DNA of 7,295 bases from Gammaproteobacteria bacterium (GTDB lineage: Bacteria > Pseudomonadota > Gammaproteobacteria > GRL18). A model generated the notes under the pieces. That model saw only the letters and a program-made list of their open reading frames with translations, was not told where the DNA came from and did no database searches. The stretch is from contig JAPVVU010000152.1 in NCBI GenBank assembly GCA_028571885.1, forward strand, positions 1-7,295, written 5' to 3'. The position numbers and the translations under genes were made by a program. Positions 1-6,950 of this stretch are shown here, piece after piece (positions within the stretch are counted from its first letter, which is position 1; every line of letters starts with the position of its first letter).

Positions 1-14
1 AAAGATGTGATTGT

Positions 15-183
15 CGTTCGAAAGTGATGTTTAAATTCAGAAGTTGGAGAGGCGTGGTTGGCTTTGCAGTGGTATTTCGAGGCAGGACGCCGAGGATAAG
101 CGTTACAGGGATGTACTTGAAGCGTCCCCAGAAAAGCCAACTATACCATCCAATCATCCATTTTTAGCACCACATTTCGAACG
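15..183. repeat. Imperfect nested palindromic element (REP/MITE-like)
   Basis: The outermost 9 bases CGTTCGAAA (15-23) are matched by TTTCGAACG (175-183). A second perfect 9-base pair is GTTGGCTTT (57-65) with AAAGCCAAC (133-141). A third pair is GGACGC (85-90) with GCGTCC (122-127). The two outer arms, 15-65 and 133-183, are both 51 bases long, and the stretch between the perfect blocks is also partly complementary if single-base gaps are allowed. Three nested perfect stems in the right order are unlikely by chance. The inner part (about 81-130, including ACAGGGATGTACTTGAAGCG) resembles, from memory, a dispersed palindromic repeat common in marine gammaproteobacteria; I could not check this. 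No target duplication is visible at its edges. A 46-codon open stretch from an ATG at 27 runs through it, but the palindrome explains the sequence better than a gene does. Confidence 0.6.
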
Positions 184-304
184 CCACACCATTATTTTCA
201 AATGACGGCTTCGGTGGTTTTGCTGACATAAGAGACAGCACGCATTTTTGTGATGAACCAATTAAAGGTGTTAACCTGGTAATGTAGTCTTTTATTTAAT
301 TTTC
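184..304. other. Intergenic, no gene seen
   Basis: This is the rest of the 304-base stretch before the first gene. The plus frame is open from 168 to a TAG at 286-288, but it has no start codon or ribosome site and no recognisable protein. A weak inverted repeat, AGTCTT (286-291) with AAGACT (307-312), overlaps the stop codon of the small minus-strand gene. It lacks GC pairs and a U-tract, so it is not called a terminator. Confidence 0.5.
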
Positions 305-565
305 TCAAGACTGCAGTTTAAGGATTTCATTGGCAAATTTTTCTTTTAACGGGATAACCACTGAAACCTGGTCATGAGTACCGCAGATTATGACTGTTTC
401 ATGATCGGGTGACACAAAAAATATACTATCATTTTCTGTGAAGAGGTTAAGCTCGGCCTCATTTAGAGGAATGTAACAATCTAACAACACATCATTTGAA
501 TCGTGACTGCTCAAGTCAGTCCAATGACCCGCTAATGGTTCAAGATTTACTAAGCTATTAAGCAT
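305..565 (-). CDS. Small acidic hypothetical protein, 86 residues
   Basis: I do not recognise this protein. It has 14 Asp/Glu against 3 Lys and no Arg, so it should be strongly acidic. It has no signal peptide or membrane segment and is probably cytoplasmic. Visible landmarks are two cysteines (C30, C61), a single Trp (W15), and alternating polar and hydrophobic stretches around residues 47-72 (for example SIFFVSPDHETVIICG) that suggest beta strands. The C-terminus (about 73-84) looks like a short amphipathic helix. It is judged a real gene because the ATG is preceded by AGGGGG at 5-base spacing and by a perfect TATAAT, and because stops bound the frame well. It follows the RND permease on the same strand after a 201-base gap, so it is probably a separate transcription unit. 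A functional link to efflux is not supported. Confidence 0.72.
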   Translation of the reverse strand: MLNSLVNLEPLAGHWTDLSSHDSNDVLLDCYIPLNEAELNLFTENDSIFFVSPDHETVIICGTHDQVSVVIPLKEKFANEILKLQS

Positions 566-570
566 GTTAT

Positions 571-576
571 CCCCCT
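571..576 (-). promoter_or_regulatory. Strong Shine-Dalgarno for the 86-residue gene
   Basis: On the minus strand AGGGGG lies 5 bases (ATAAC) before the ATG at 565. It is the only clear Shine-Dalgarno site for any gene in the window, and it fixes the start codon. Confidence 0.7.
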
Positions 577-597
577 AAGACTGTCCGTTTATTATTT

Positions 598-628
598 ATT
601 ATAATGATATAGTGAATGAGATCATTGA
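598..628 (-). promoter_or_regulatory. Putative sigma-70 promoter of the 86-residue gene
   Basis: The minus strand reads a perfect TATAAT at 603-598. No good -35 is present: the best candidate is TCAATG at 628-623 with a long 19-base spacer. Transcription would start near 591, giving a leader of about 26 bases that contains the Shine-Dalgarno site. The weak -35 suggests that an activator helps, possibly at the direct repeats just upstream (635-665). Confidence 0.4.
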
Positions 629-634
629 CGAAAC

Positions 635-665
635 ATGCATAATTCTTGACATTTTACGCATAATT
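635..665. repeat. Pair of direct repeats, 21-bp period, upstream of small gene
   Basis: A(T/C)GCATAATT occurs at 635-644 and 656-665, so the copies are exactly 21 bp apart, or two helical turns. Relative to the inferred start near 591 they lie at about -44 to -74, where activators usually bind. The surrounding DNA is AT-rich, so chance similarity is possible. The binding protein is unknown. Confidence 0.3.
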
Positions 666-766
666 TAGCAATTAATCGTTTTTTTACAAAAACAGCCCAG
701 ATGAATTTGATTAACTGAATAACCTTCCAGGCCATTGATATTATAAACATTGAGTCAAAGAGCTTG

Positions 767-3700
767 TTATCCGGCTATTGCTGCTGTATCAGAGTGTAAT
801 AATCGGTACAGTACCGGGATGAGTATCAGGCTGACCAGCATTGAGAAGCTCAGACCCCAGACAATCACAACGGCCAGAGGCTGCAGCATTTCAGCACCGT
901 CACCTAAGCCTATAGACAAGGGCAGCATGCCCACTACGGTGGTTAGAGTAGTCATAAGGATAGGGCGCAGCCTTAGACGGGCGGCATGAGAAATGGCTTT
1001 ATTCAGTTGTCGGCCTGATTGCCGCTCGATTTCAATTTGTTCCACCAGCACAATGGCATTATTCACCACAATGCCGGCAAGCATGATTAAACCCAGCCAG
1101 ACAGGCATAGAAACAGGCAATTCTCGAAAGTAAATACCTGCAGCAACACCGATGAGCATGAAAGGTATCGCCATGAGAATTATGAGCGGATTTTTTAATG
1201 ATTCATATTGTACTGTCATGACCACAAAGACCAGAAATATGGCCAGAGCAAAGAGTATCATACTCAAATCACGTCCTTCTTTGATTTCTTTGCTGCCACT
1301 GCTGTTATAAAGGAAATAACCTTCGGGCAGGGGAAAATCTTTTAATTGTTCATCTACTTTGCTCATCACCTGAATGAGCTTATCATCATCAATCAGGCTG
1401 GCAGTGACCTCTACTATTCGTTGTTGATTGTCTCTTTCAATGACAGACGGTGAAGCGGCAAATTCGAGAAAAGCAACATCATTGATATACACCGGTTGAC
1501 CATTATGATGTTTGATTAAAATATGTTTTAAATCATCATTAGATAAAATAGATGAACGTGCCAGTCTGATGCGGATATTATATTCCCGATCGTTTTCAAT
1601 AAAATCTGAAACCACGATGCCATCCAGCGCTACTTTAAGCGCATAGCCGATATCGCTGGCTTTGATGCCCAGATCCGCTGCACGTTGACGGCGTACTTTC
1701 AACCTCAGTTCTTTATTATTTTCTTCATAAGTTTGCTCAAGGTTTCGCAGACCATCAACGCCACGCAATTTTTCAACCAGCTGATTGCCTATCTGATTGA
1801 GCGTTTGTAAATTTTCACCCTGAACTCTGATACTGATTTTTTCATCACTCTTACCCAGTCGGACACCACGCACGCCCCGGACAAAAAGCCGGGTTTTAAT
1901 ACCGGTTAAATTAAGTGCTGTTATTTTGGGTTTGATAGCGCTGATCCATTGCTGCGCATCCAGTGTTCGTTGTGAACTGGAAGTGAGCTGAATCTTAATC
2001 GAACTGGAATTGCTGCTTTCTCTTTGGGAACGTCCAAAAACACTGCCGCCGATGGTGCTGAAAACTGTGATGACTTCTTTATCTGCTAATAAAACCGTTT
2101 CTATTTTATCGACCACCTGGTTCATTTCATCCAGACGCATGCCAGGTTCTCCGGAAATTCTCAGATAAACACGTCCTTCATCAATGGTAGGCAGAAAAAT
2201 TTGTTGTTCATTGATGATAAATTTTACGCTGAAAAATAATGCAGGAATTAAGATCACAAAGGGCAGCCAGCCATGATGAATAATGAAAGAGACTAATTTT
2301 TCATAGGCTGCAGCAATTGCTGTAAATATTTTTTTTGGTTTTTTCTTTGTGCTCTTTTTTAGCTGAGCTGCAAGACTTGGTACGACGGTGAGAGAAACCA
2401 GCATTGAGGCAACTATGGCAGCAGAGATAGTAATGATCAGTTCTTTAAATAAGAGTCCGACCAGACCGCTCATAAACAGGAAGGGTAATACCGCCGCCAG
2501 ATTGGTACTGGTAGATGCCACAATCGCGCTATTGACTTCATTAGCGGCTTGCAGGGCAGGATTCATTGAGGTTTCCTGTGATGCAGCAGAGCCTTCTTCC
2601 TGCTGGTGTCGGGAAATGTTCTCCAGCATGACAATGGTACTGTCAACCAGCATACCAATACCCAGAGCCAATCCTCCCAGAGTCATGATGTTGAGGGTGA
2701 GACCGCTGATTTCCATAATAATAAATGTGATCACAATGGCAAGGGGAATAGCGCTGCCGATGATAAGTGTGCGCCGCAGATCACCAAGGAAAAAATAGAC
2801 CACCAGCATGGCGAGAAAAGCACCTGAAAGTGCTGCGCGTGAAGCATTGTTTAATGCGTGTTTAATAAAGACTGCCTGATCATCAACGGCAGTAATCTGC
2901 ACATCTTCAGGAATTAATTTTTCATCTTTTAATTGTTTTATACGACTATTAATCGCATCGACGACTGCGACAGTATTTGCCTGCGGCTGTTTTTGTATGG
3001 ACAATTTGACACCTTCCATACCATTGAGCCGAATGCTGACTCGCTCGTCTTCATTGGTATCTAAAATATCAGCCACTTCATTGAGTTTAACCGCATCATC
3101 GACCTGTTGTGTCTGCTTATTAACAAGCGGGAGCTGGGCCAGCTCATCAAGTGAATCAAAGCGTGCATCGGTACGTGTGCTTAATTCATCAAATGCGGTA
3201 TAAATCCTGCCCGCGGCAATATCGCGGTTTTCATTTTTAATCAGCGTTTCAATGTCCTCAAAATTTAATTGCAGAGGCACCAGACGTTGTTGATCAATGA
3301 TTACCTGAATTTCACGCACCAGACCACCACCTAATTCAGTTGATGCGACACCGGGTATATTGATGAACCATTTGCTGAGCTGGTAATCGGCATAACTTCT
3401 TAAGTCGATAGGGGATTGCTGGCTGGAGCTGACAATAAACTCAATGACTGGAATCTGAGAAGGATCTCGTTTGTAAATAACTGGCGGTTCAATGGAATCA
3501 GGTAAGAAACGCTTAGCACGATCAAGGCGATTACTGGCATCGCGTAAAGCAATATCAATGTCCGTTCCATAGGGAAAACTTAAGTCAACAGAGCTGCGAC
3601 TTTCTGTGGTGCGGGACTGTACTGAAATTGCACCTTCAGTAATGGCCAGTTGCTCTTCCAGTTGCCGGGTTACTTTATCTTCCATAATAGACGCTGGCAC

Positions 3701-3883
3701 ACCCGTGTCAACAACACGTACTCTGACATCAGGGTAGATGATATCAGGCAATAAGTTGACCCCCAGACGCTGTAACATAAACAAACCTAATACCAGTAAC
3801 GCTAAGGCTATCATGTTGACGCCAATAGGATGTTTAATTGCCCATGCGGCAATATTGCTGGTTGTCTGAGTTTGTTTTAACAT
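767..3883 (-). CDS. RND efflux permease, HAE-1 type
   Basis: This is an inner-membrane proton/drug antiporter, the motor of a tripartite efflux pump. The 1038-residue length is normal for an AcrB-like trimer subunit. Residues about 20-38 are TM1, followed by the conserved LLPDIIYPDV. Two large periplasmic porter/docking regions lie at about 40-345 and 555-865. TM2-TM6 lie at about 352-510, TM7 at about 535-553, and TM8-TM12 fill the C-terminal 170 residues. TM4 reads GIGMLVDSTIVMLEN with D414 at the proton-relay aspartate; the second AcrB aspartate is S415. TM10 reads GIVVNNAIVLVEQ, with Asn941/942 where AcrB has its relay lysine. Such substitutions are usual in the VDN/VNN branch of HAE-1 pumps, so the protein is probably active, but substrates cannot be inferred. 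It is not the metal-exporting CzcA type. It starts 15 bases after the adaptor gene with no Shine-Dalgarno, suggesting co-transcription and possibly translational coupling. The frame is intact throughout. Confidence 0.95.
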   Translation of the reverse strand: MLKQTQTTSNIAAWAIKHPIGVNMIALALLVLGLFMLQRLGVNLLPDIIYPDVRVRVVDTGVPASIMEDKVTRQLEEQLAITEGAISVQSRTTESRSSVDLSFPYGTDIDIALRDASNRLDRAKRFLPDSIEPPVIYKRDPSQIPVIEFIVSSSQQSPIDLRSYADYQLSKWFINIPGVASTELGGGLVREIQVIIDQQRLVPLQLNFEDIETLIKNENRDIAAGRIYTAFDELSTRTDARFDSLDELAQLPLVNKQTQQVDDAVKLNEVADILDTNEDERVSIRLNGMEGVKLSIQKQPQANTVAVVDAINSRIKQLKDEKLIPEDVQITAVDDQAVFIKHALNNASRAALSGAFLAMLVVYFFLGDLRRTLIIGSAIPLAIVITFIIMEISGLTLNIMTLGGLALGIGMLVDSTIVMLENISRHQQEEGSAASQETSMNPALQAANEVNSAIVASTSTNLAAVLPFLFMSGLVGLLFKELIITISAAIVASMLVSLTVVPSLAAQLKKSTKKKPKKIFTAIAAAYEKLVSFIIHHGWLPFVILIPALFFSVKFIINEQQIFLPTIDEGRVYLRISGEPGMRLDEMNQVVDKIETVLLADKEVITVFSTIGGSVFGRSQRESSNSSSIKIQLTSSSQRTLDAQQWISAIKPKITALNLTGIKTRLFVRGVRGVRLGKSDEKISIRVQGENLQTLNQIGNQLVEKLRGVDGLRNLEQTYEENNKELRLKVRRQRAADLGIKASDIGYALKVALDGIVVSDFIENDREYNIRIRLARSSILSNDDLKHILIKHHNGQPVYINDVAFLEFAASPSVIERDNQQRIVEVTASLIDDDKLIQVMSKVDEQLKDFPLPEGYFLYNSSGSKEIKEGRDLSMILFALAIFLVFVVMTVQYESLKNPLIILMAIPFMLIGVAAGIYFRELPVSMPVWLGLIMLAGIVVNNAIVLVEQIEIERQSGRQLNKAISHAARLRLRPILMTTLTTVVGMLPLSIGLGDGAEMLQPLAVVIVWGLSFSMLVSLILIPVLYRLLHSDTAAIAG

Positions 3884-3898
3884 AATTTAATCTGAAAC

Positions 3899-4966
3899 TT
3901 ATTTTATTACGTTCACTTTTTTTCCGGAGCGAAGTCCAAATAAACCTTTTTTTATTATAGTATCACCTGCTTTAAGGCCATCTAAAATCTCCATTTTCTG
4001 CGGGTACTGTTTGCCCGTCACAATATTCTGTCGGTTGATTTTATTATCAGCATCCAGAGTAAAGACATAAGCGCCCTGTTGATCATAGCGAATGGCTGAT
4101 AATGGGATCACCAGTACCTGCTCGGTGGCGGTGACCAGATTGATTCGGGCTAACTGGCCGGGTTTGGCATTTTCAGGAATTGGCTCCAGTTTAACCTCAA
4201 TGAGTCCCTTTCGCGTCTGGGCATTAATTTGTGGATAAATGCGTAAAATATTTCCCGACCATGATTTTATTCCCAGCGCATCTACCTGATAAGTGATGGC
4301 ATCGCCATGTTTGATTTTACTCAGATAAAGTTCTGATAAGGGGATTTTCACAATCAAACTGCTATTGTCTATCAGACTCATGAAATGGGTATGCAATGGT
4401 AAGACATCACCGGGTTCAACCAGCCGTTCACTGATAACACCTGTCCAGGGTGCTTTTATCTGAGTATAACTGAGACGTTTTTTCTGTAAATTATATTCAG
4501 CCTGATCAAGTGCAACTTTTGTTTTGGCACGAATCAATAATTCTTTGGAGGTCAGGTTTGTTTTTGCCAGCTTTTCCAGGCGTCCATAGTCAACACGAGC
4601 TTGTTTAAGTGTGGCTTCGGCCTTGTTATATTCTGCTCTAAAAATGGTGTTATCCATTCGTGCCAGTAAATCACCTTTTTGCACTATATCACCCTCATGG
4701 AAAGGGAGTTCAACTAACATGCCCTGTGCCTGATTATACAAATGCACGGTTCGCTTAGGTTCCAGGGTGCCGGTTACGGTTATTGTATGGTTAAGAGACT
4801 GAATTTCAGCCTGAGCTGTTTCAACGGCAGGTAATGTTCTTGAGGTACGTTTTTTGGATTCTTTTTTTTCATCACATCCACCTGTCAGCCCTGAAAAAAA
4901 TAGAATAAAAATAACAGGCAGAATGGTAATAACTGCTTTTTTTATAGGGTTATTTATTGCTTTCAT
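3899..4966 (-). CDS. RND efflux periplasmic adaptor (membrane fusion) lipoprotein
   Basis: This 355-residue protein links the RND permease to an outer-membrane channel. Residues 11-28 are hydrophobic and end in LTGGC, so Cys31 is a probable lipidation site; the lipobox is weak because -3 is Thr. Asp32 at +2 would favour retention in the inner membrane by the E. coli Lol rule. Domains in order: first half of the lipoyl domain (about 70-108, with HEGDIVQKGDLLARMD), an alpha-helical hairpin (about 109-168), second lipoyl half (IKAPWTGVISERLVEPGDVL, 170-189), beta-barrel (about 200-280), and membrane-proximal domain (about 285-355). The hairpin contains the full RLxxLxxxxxxSxxxLxxA pattern (R129, L130, L133, S140, L144, A147), known as the TolC-family tip-docking motif. 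No channel gene is in the window, so TolC is probably supplied from elsewhere. It is the first gene of the operon. No Shine-Dalgarno precedes the ATG, where the leader is a run of A/T. Confidence 0.94.
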   Translation of the reverse strand: MKAINNPIKKAVITILPVIFILFFSGLTGGCDEKKESKKRTSRTLPAVETAQAEIQSLNHTITVTGTLEPKRTVHLYNQAQGMLVELPFHEGDIVQKGDLLARMDNTIFRAEYNKAEATLKQARVDYGRLEKLAKTNLTSKELLIRAKTKVALDQAEYNLQKKRLSYTQIKAPWTGVISERLVEPGDVLPLHTHFMSLIDNSSLIVKIPLSELYLSKIKHGDAITYQVDALGIKSWSGNILRIYPQINAQTRKGLIEVKLEPIPENAKPGQLARINLVTATEQVLVIPLSAIRYDQQGAYVFTLDADNKINRQNIVTGKQYPQKMEILDGLKAGDTIIKKGLFGLRSGKKVNVIK

Positions 4967-5008
4967 ATAAAAAATATAAGTCTGTTTTAAGTATTGTTAG
5001 CTGTTGTT

Positions 5009-5028
5009 AACTATAGTTTAGCGCTAAA
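5009..5028. promoter_or_regulatory. Two abutting palindromes, candidate operator, with possible adaptor promoter
   Basis: AACTATAGTT (5009-5018) and TTTAGCGCTAAA (5017-5028) are both perfect palindromes overlapping by two bases. They lie 43 bases before the adaptor ATG. On the minus strand TATAGT (5015-5010) could be a -10 box with a poor -35 TCTAAT (5038-5033), 17 bases apart. The 12-bp palindrome would then sit in the spacer, a classic repressor position. Promoter strength is doubtful; the palindromes themselves are certain. Confidence 0.4.
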
Positions 5029-5048
5029 TTTGATTAGAATGCAGGATA

Positions 5049-5084
5049 TCATTCAACTCATTCAACTTCTAAATATCATTCAAT
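5049..5084. repeat. Three TCATTCAA repeats phased at 9 bp
   Basis: TCATTCAAC (5049-5057), TCATTCAAC (5058-5066), a different 9-mer (5067-5075), then TCATTCAAT (5076-5084): the copies start 9 and 18 bases apart. The first and third copies extend leftward to ATATCATTCAA. The array lies in the middle of the divergent region, just upstream of the putative ABC-exporter -10 box. It could be an array of binding sites for a regulator. Confidence 0.45.
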
Positions 5085-5110
5085 TTAAAAATAACATAAA
5101 ATTGAACCAT

Positions 5111-5116
5111 TATGAT
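5111..5116 (+). promoter_or_regulatory. Putative -10 box of the ABC exporter gene
   Basis: TATGAT matches five of six consensus bases. Transcription would start near 5123, about 28 bases before the ATG. No recognisable -35 is present (TTTAAA at 5084-5089 is too distant), so an activator bound to the repeats at 5049-5084 (about -39 to -74) would fit. An alternative -10, TATATA at 5141-5146, would give a nearly leaderless mRNA. Confidence 0.25.
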
Positions 5117-5150
5117 TTCATGTTCACTAAAGGCTTTAAGTATATAACAT

Positions 5151-6950
5151 ATGGGTATACGCACACATTATACGGACGCACCACATAAAGATCGCCATGA
5201 TTTATCTAATCTCAGACGCATTGTACCATTTTTATGGGAATATAAAGGACGTGTTTTAGCAGCACTGGTACTTTTGGTCGCAGCTAAGGTTGCGACAGTG
5301 GGTGTGCCGTTTATACTCAAAGGAATTGTTGACTCATTGAGTGCACAGAATTCGCTGCTGGTTTTACCCGTGGCGCTATTATTGGGTTATGGTGCATTGC
5401 GACTGCTGAACGTGCTATTCAGTGAATTACGTGATACCGTTTTTGCCAGAGTTCGATATCGAGCTATGCGTAATCTGTCGCGTGAAGTCCTCTCTCATCT
5501 TTATTCTCTGTCATTACAATTTCATCTGGAACGCCGCACCGGTGGTATTTCGCGTGATTTAGAACGAGGCACACGAGCGGTCTCTTCAATAATGAATTAT
5601 CTGGTGTTCAATATTATTCCCACAGCGGCAGAATTTGCTCTGGTGGCTTTTTTGCTGCTGGGAGATTATGCCGTTCACTTCTCGATTGTGACCTTTACAA
5701 CTGTCTTTATATATATTAGTTTTACACTTTTACTGACCAACTGGCGCATGCATATTCGTCATCAAATGAACCGCCTGGACTCACAAGCCAATTCCATGGC
5801 AGTGGATGGTTTGATTAACTACGAAACGGTTAAATATTTTAATAATGATGGCTATGAAATTAATCGTTATGATGACACCCTGGATGAATGGGAAGACTGT
5901 GCGGTAAAAAGTCAGGCATCCATGTCTTTGTTGAATTTTGGGCAAGGGAGTATCATCGCCATTGGGGTCACCATCATGATGTTCTATGCCACTCAGGGTG
6001 TGGTTGATGGCAGTATGACGATCGGTGATCTGGTATTGGTGAATGCCCTGATGCTGCAATTATTTATTCCATTGAATTTTCTGGGCATTATTTATCGTTC
6101 CATGATGCACTCATTGGCAGACATCGATTTAATGTTCGGTTTACTTGATAAAAAAGGCGATGTCAGTGACAAGGACAATGCCTCTGAATTAACTGTTTCT
6201 CAGGGCGTGGTTCGTTTCGACAATGTGGATTTCGGCTATCAGCCCGAACGGCAGATTTTACATAAGGTCAGCTTTGAAATTCCAGCAGGGAAAAAACTCG
6301 CCGTGGTGGGGCCTTCCGGTGCAGGAAAATCCACTTTATCAAGATTATTGTTTCGTTTTTATGATGTCGATAAAGGTTGTGTGAGTATTGATGGCCAATC
6401 AGTCAGTGATGTGACTCAGGAAAGCCTGCGTCAGGCTGTGGGCATCGTACCTCAGGATACGGTATTATTTAATGAAACAATTTTTCATAATATTATCTAT
6501 GCACGTCCGGATGCGACCAAAGAAGATGTCTTTGAGGCCAGTAGAATGGCTAATATACATGATTTTATTGTTCAGCTGCCCGATGGCTATGATACGGTTG
6601 TGGGCGAGCGGGGACTGAAGTTATCCGGTGGTGAAAAACAACGGGTTGCCATAGCACGGGTGATTTTGAAAAATCCTAAAATATTGGTCTTTGATGAAGC
6701 CACCTCATCACTGGATTCTCATTCAGAACAGATCATATTGTCTTCACTGGCAGAAGTTGCCCAGCAGAGAACGACTCTGGTGATTGCCCATCGCTTATCA
6801 ACTATTGCCGATGCAGATATTATTCTGGTGCTGGAAAATGGCCGCGTGAAAGAGCAGGGTAATCATCAGGCGTTATTGGCTCAGAATGGTCTTTACAGCA
6901 GTCTCTGGAATATACAGCTGCAGGAAAATAGCAGTGAGTCTAATCAGTAA
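5151..6950 (+). CDS. Atm1/HMT1-type ABC exporter (fused permease-ATPase half-transporter)
   Basis: This 599-residue protein would work as a homodimer in the inner membrane. Six membrane segments fill about 33-320. The nucleotide-binding domain follows, with Walker A GPSGAGKST (387-395), Q-loop Q435, signature LSGGEKQ (491-497), Walker B ILVFDE (511-516) and H-loop H547, all intact. Family hallmarks are RRTGGISRDLERGTR (128-142), NYETVKYFNND (223-233) and NFGQ (262-265). R199, R203, N262, Q265, G312 and R316 match, at a constant offset of 7, the residues I recall lining the glutathione pocket of Novosphingobium Atm1 (206, 210, 269, 272, 319, 323). The likely cargo is glutathione conjugates or persulfides, with a role in metal or electrophile stress. 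An in-frame TAA at 5145-5147 makes this ATG the earliest possible start. No Shine-Dalgarno lies at normal spacing; AAAGG at 5129-5133 is too far. It is divergent from the RND operon. No GC-rich terminator follows. Confidence 0.93.
   Translation: MGIRTHYTDAPHKDRHDLSNLRRIVPFLWEYKGRVLAALVLLVAAKVATVGVPFILKGIVDSLSAQNSLLVLPVALLLGYGALRLLNVLFSELRDTVFARVRYRAMRNLSREVLSHLYSLSLQFHLERRTGGISRDLERGTRAVSSIMNYLVFNIIPTAAEFALVAFLLLGDYAVHFSIVTFTTVFIYISFTLLLTNWRMHIRHQMNRLDSQANSMAVDGLINYETVKYFNNDGYEINRYDDTLDEWEDCAVKSQASMSLLNFGQGSIIAIGVTIMMFYATQGVVDGSMTIGDLVLVNALMLQLFIPLNFLGIIYRSMMHSLADIDLMFGLLDKKGDVSDKDNASELTVSQGVVRFDNVDFGYQPERQILHKVSFEIPAGKKLAVVGPSGAGKSTLSRLLFRFYDVDKGCVSIDGQSVSDVTQESLRQAVGIVPQDTVLFNETIFHNIIYARPDATKEDVFEASRMANIHDFIVQLPDGYDTVVGERGLKLSGGEKQRVAIARVILKNPKILVFDEATSSLDSHSEQIILSSLAEVAQQRTTLVIAHRLSTIADADIILVLENGRVKEQGNHQALLAQNGLYSSLWNIQLQENSSESNQ

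Noticed and set aside
27..167. 46-codon plus-strand open frame starting with MFKFRSW
   Set aside because: It lies wholly within the palindromic element and has no Shine-Dalgarno; repeats of this kind commonly give spurious short frames.
15..183. Integron attC site
   Set aside because: It is palindromic and of a suitable size, but the ends do not fit the RYYYAAC and GTTRRRY core sites, and there is no cassette array or integrase.
228..238. ATAAGAGACAG, matching 11 bases of the Tn5 mosaic end
   Set aside because: The other 8 bases of the 19-base end are absent and no IS50-like transposase is nearby, so it is neither an adapter remnant nor a supported transposon end.
678..693. Hairpin GTTTTT-TTAC-AAAAAC as a terminator for the RND operon
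   Set aside because: The stem is nearly all A-T and lacks a following U-tract, so it is too weak.
750..989. Plus-strand 79-codon frame opposite the permease gene
   Set aside because: It is antisense to the conserved RND C-terminus with no protein-like character or start signals.
2388..2798. Plus-strand 136-codon frame, and overlapping shorter ones to 2827
   Set aside because: They are shadows of the permease TM2-TM6 coding region; the Arg/Ser/Met-rich composition is typical of an antisense reading of membrane protein DNA.
2997..3203. Plus-strand 68-codon Ser-rich frame
   Set aside because: It is a shadow of the permease periplasmic domain.
4994..5188. Plus-strand 64-codon frame across the divergent region
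   Set aside because: It overlaps the ABC exporter start and the operator-like repeats, and has no Shine-Dalgarno; the periodic residues come from the DNA repeats.
5781..6059. Minus-strand 92-codon frame
   Set aside because: It is antisense to conserved Atm1 motifs in the ABC exporter.
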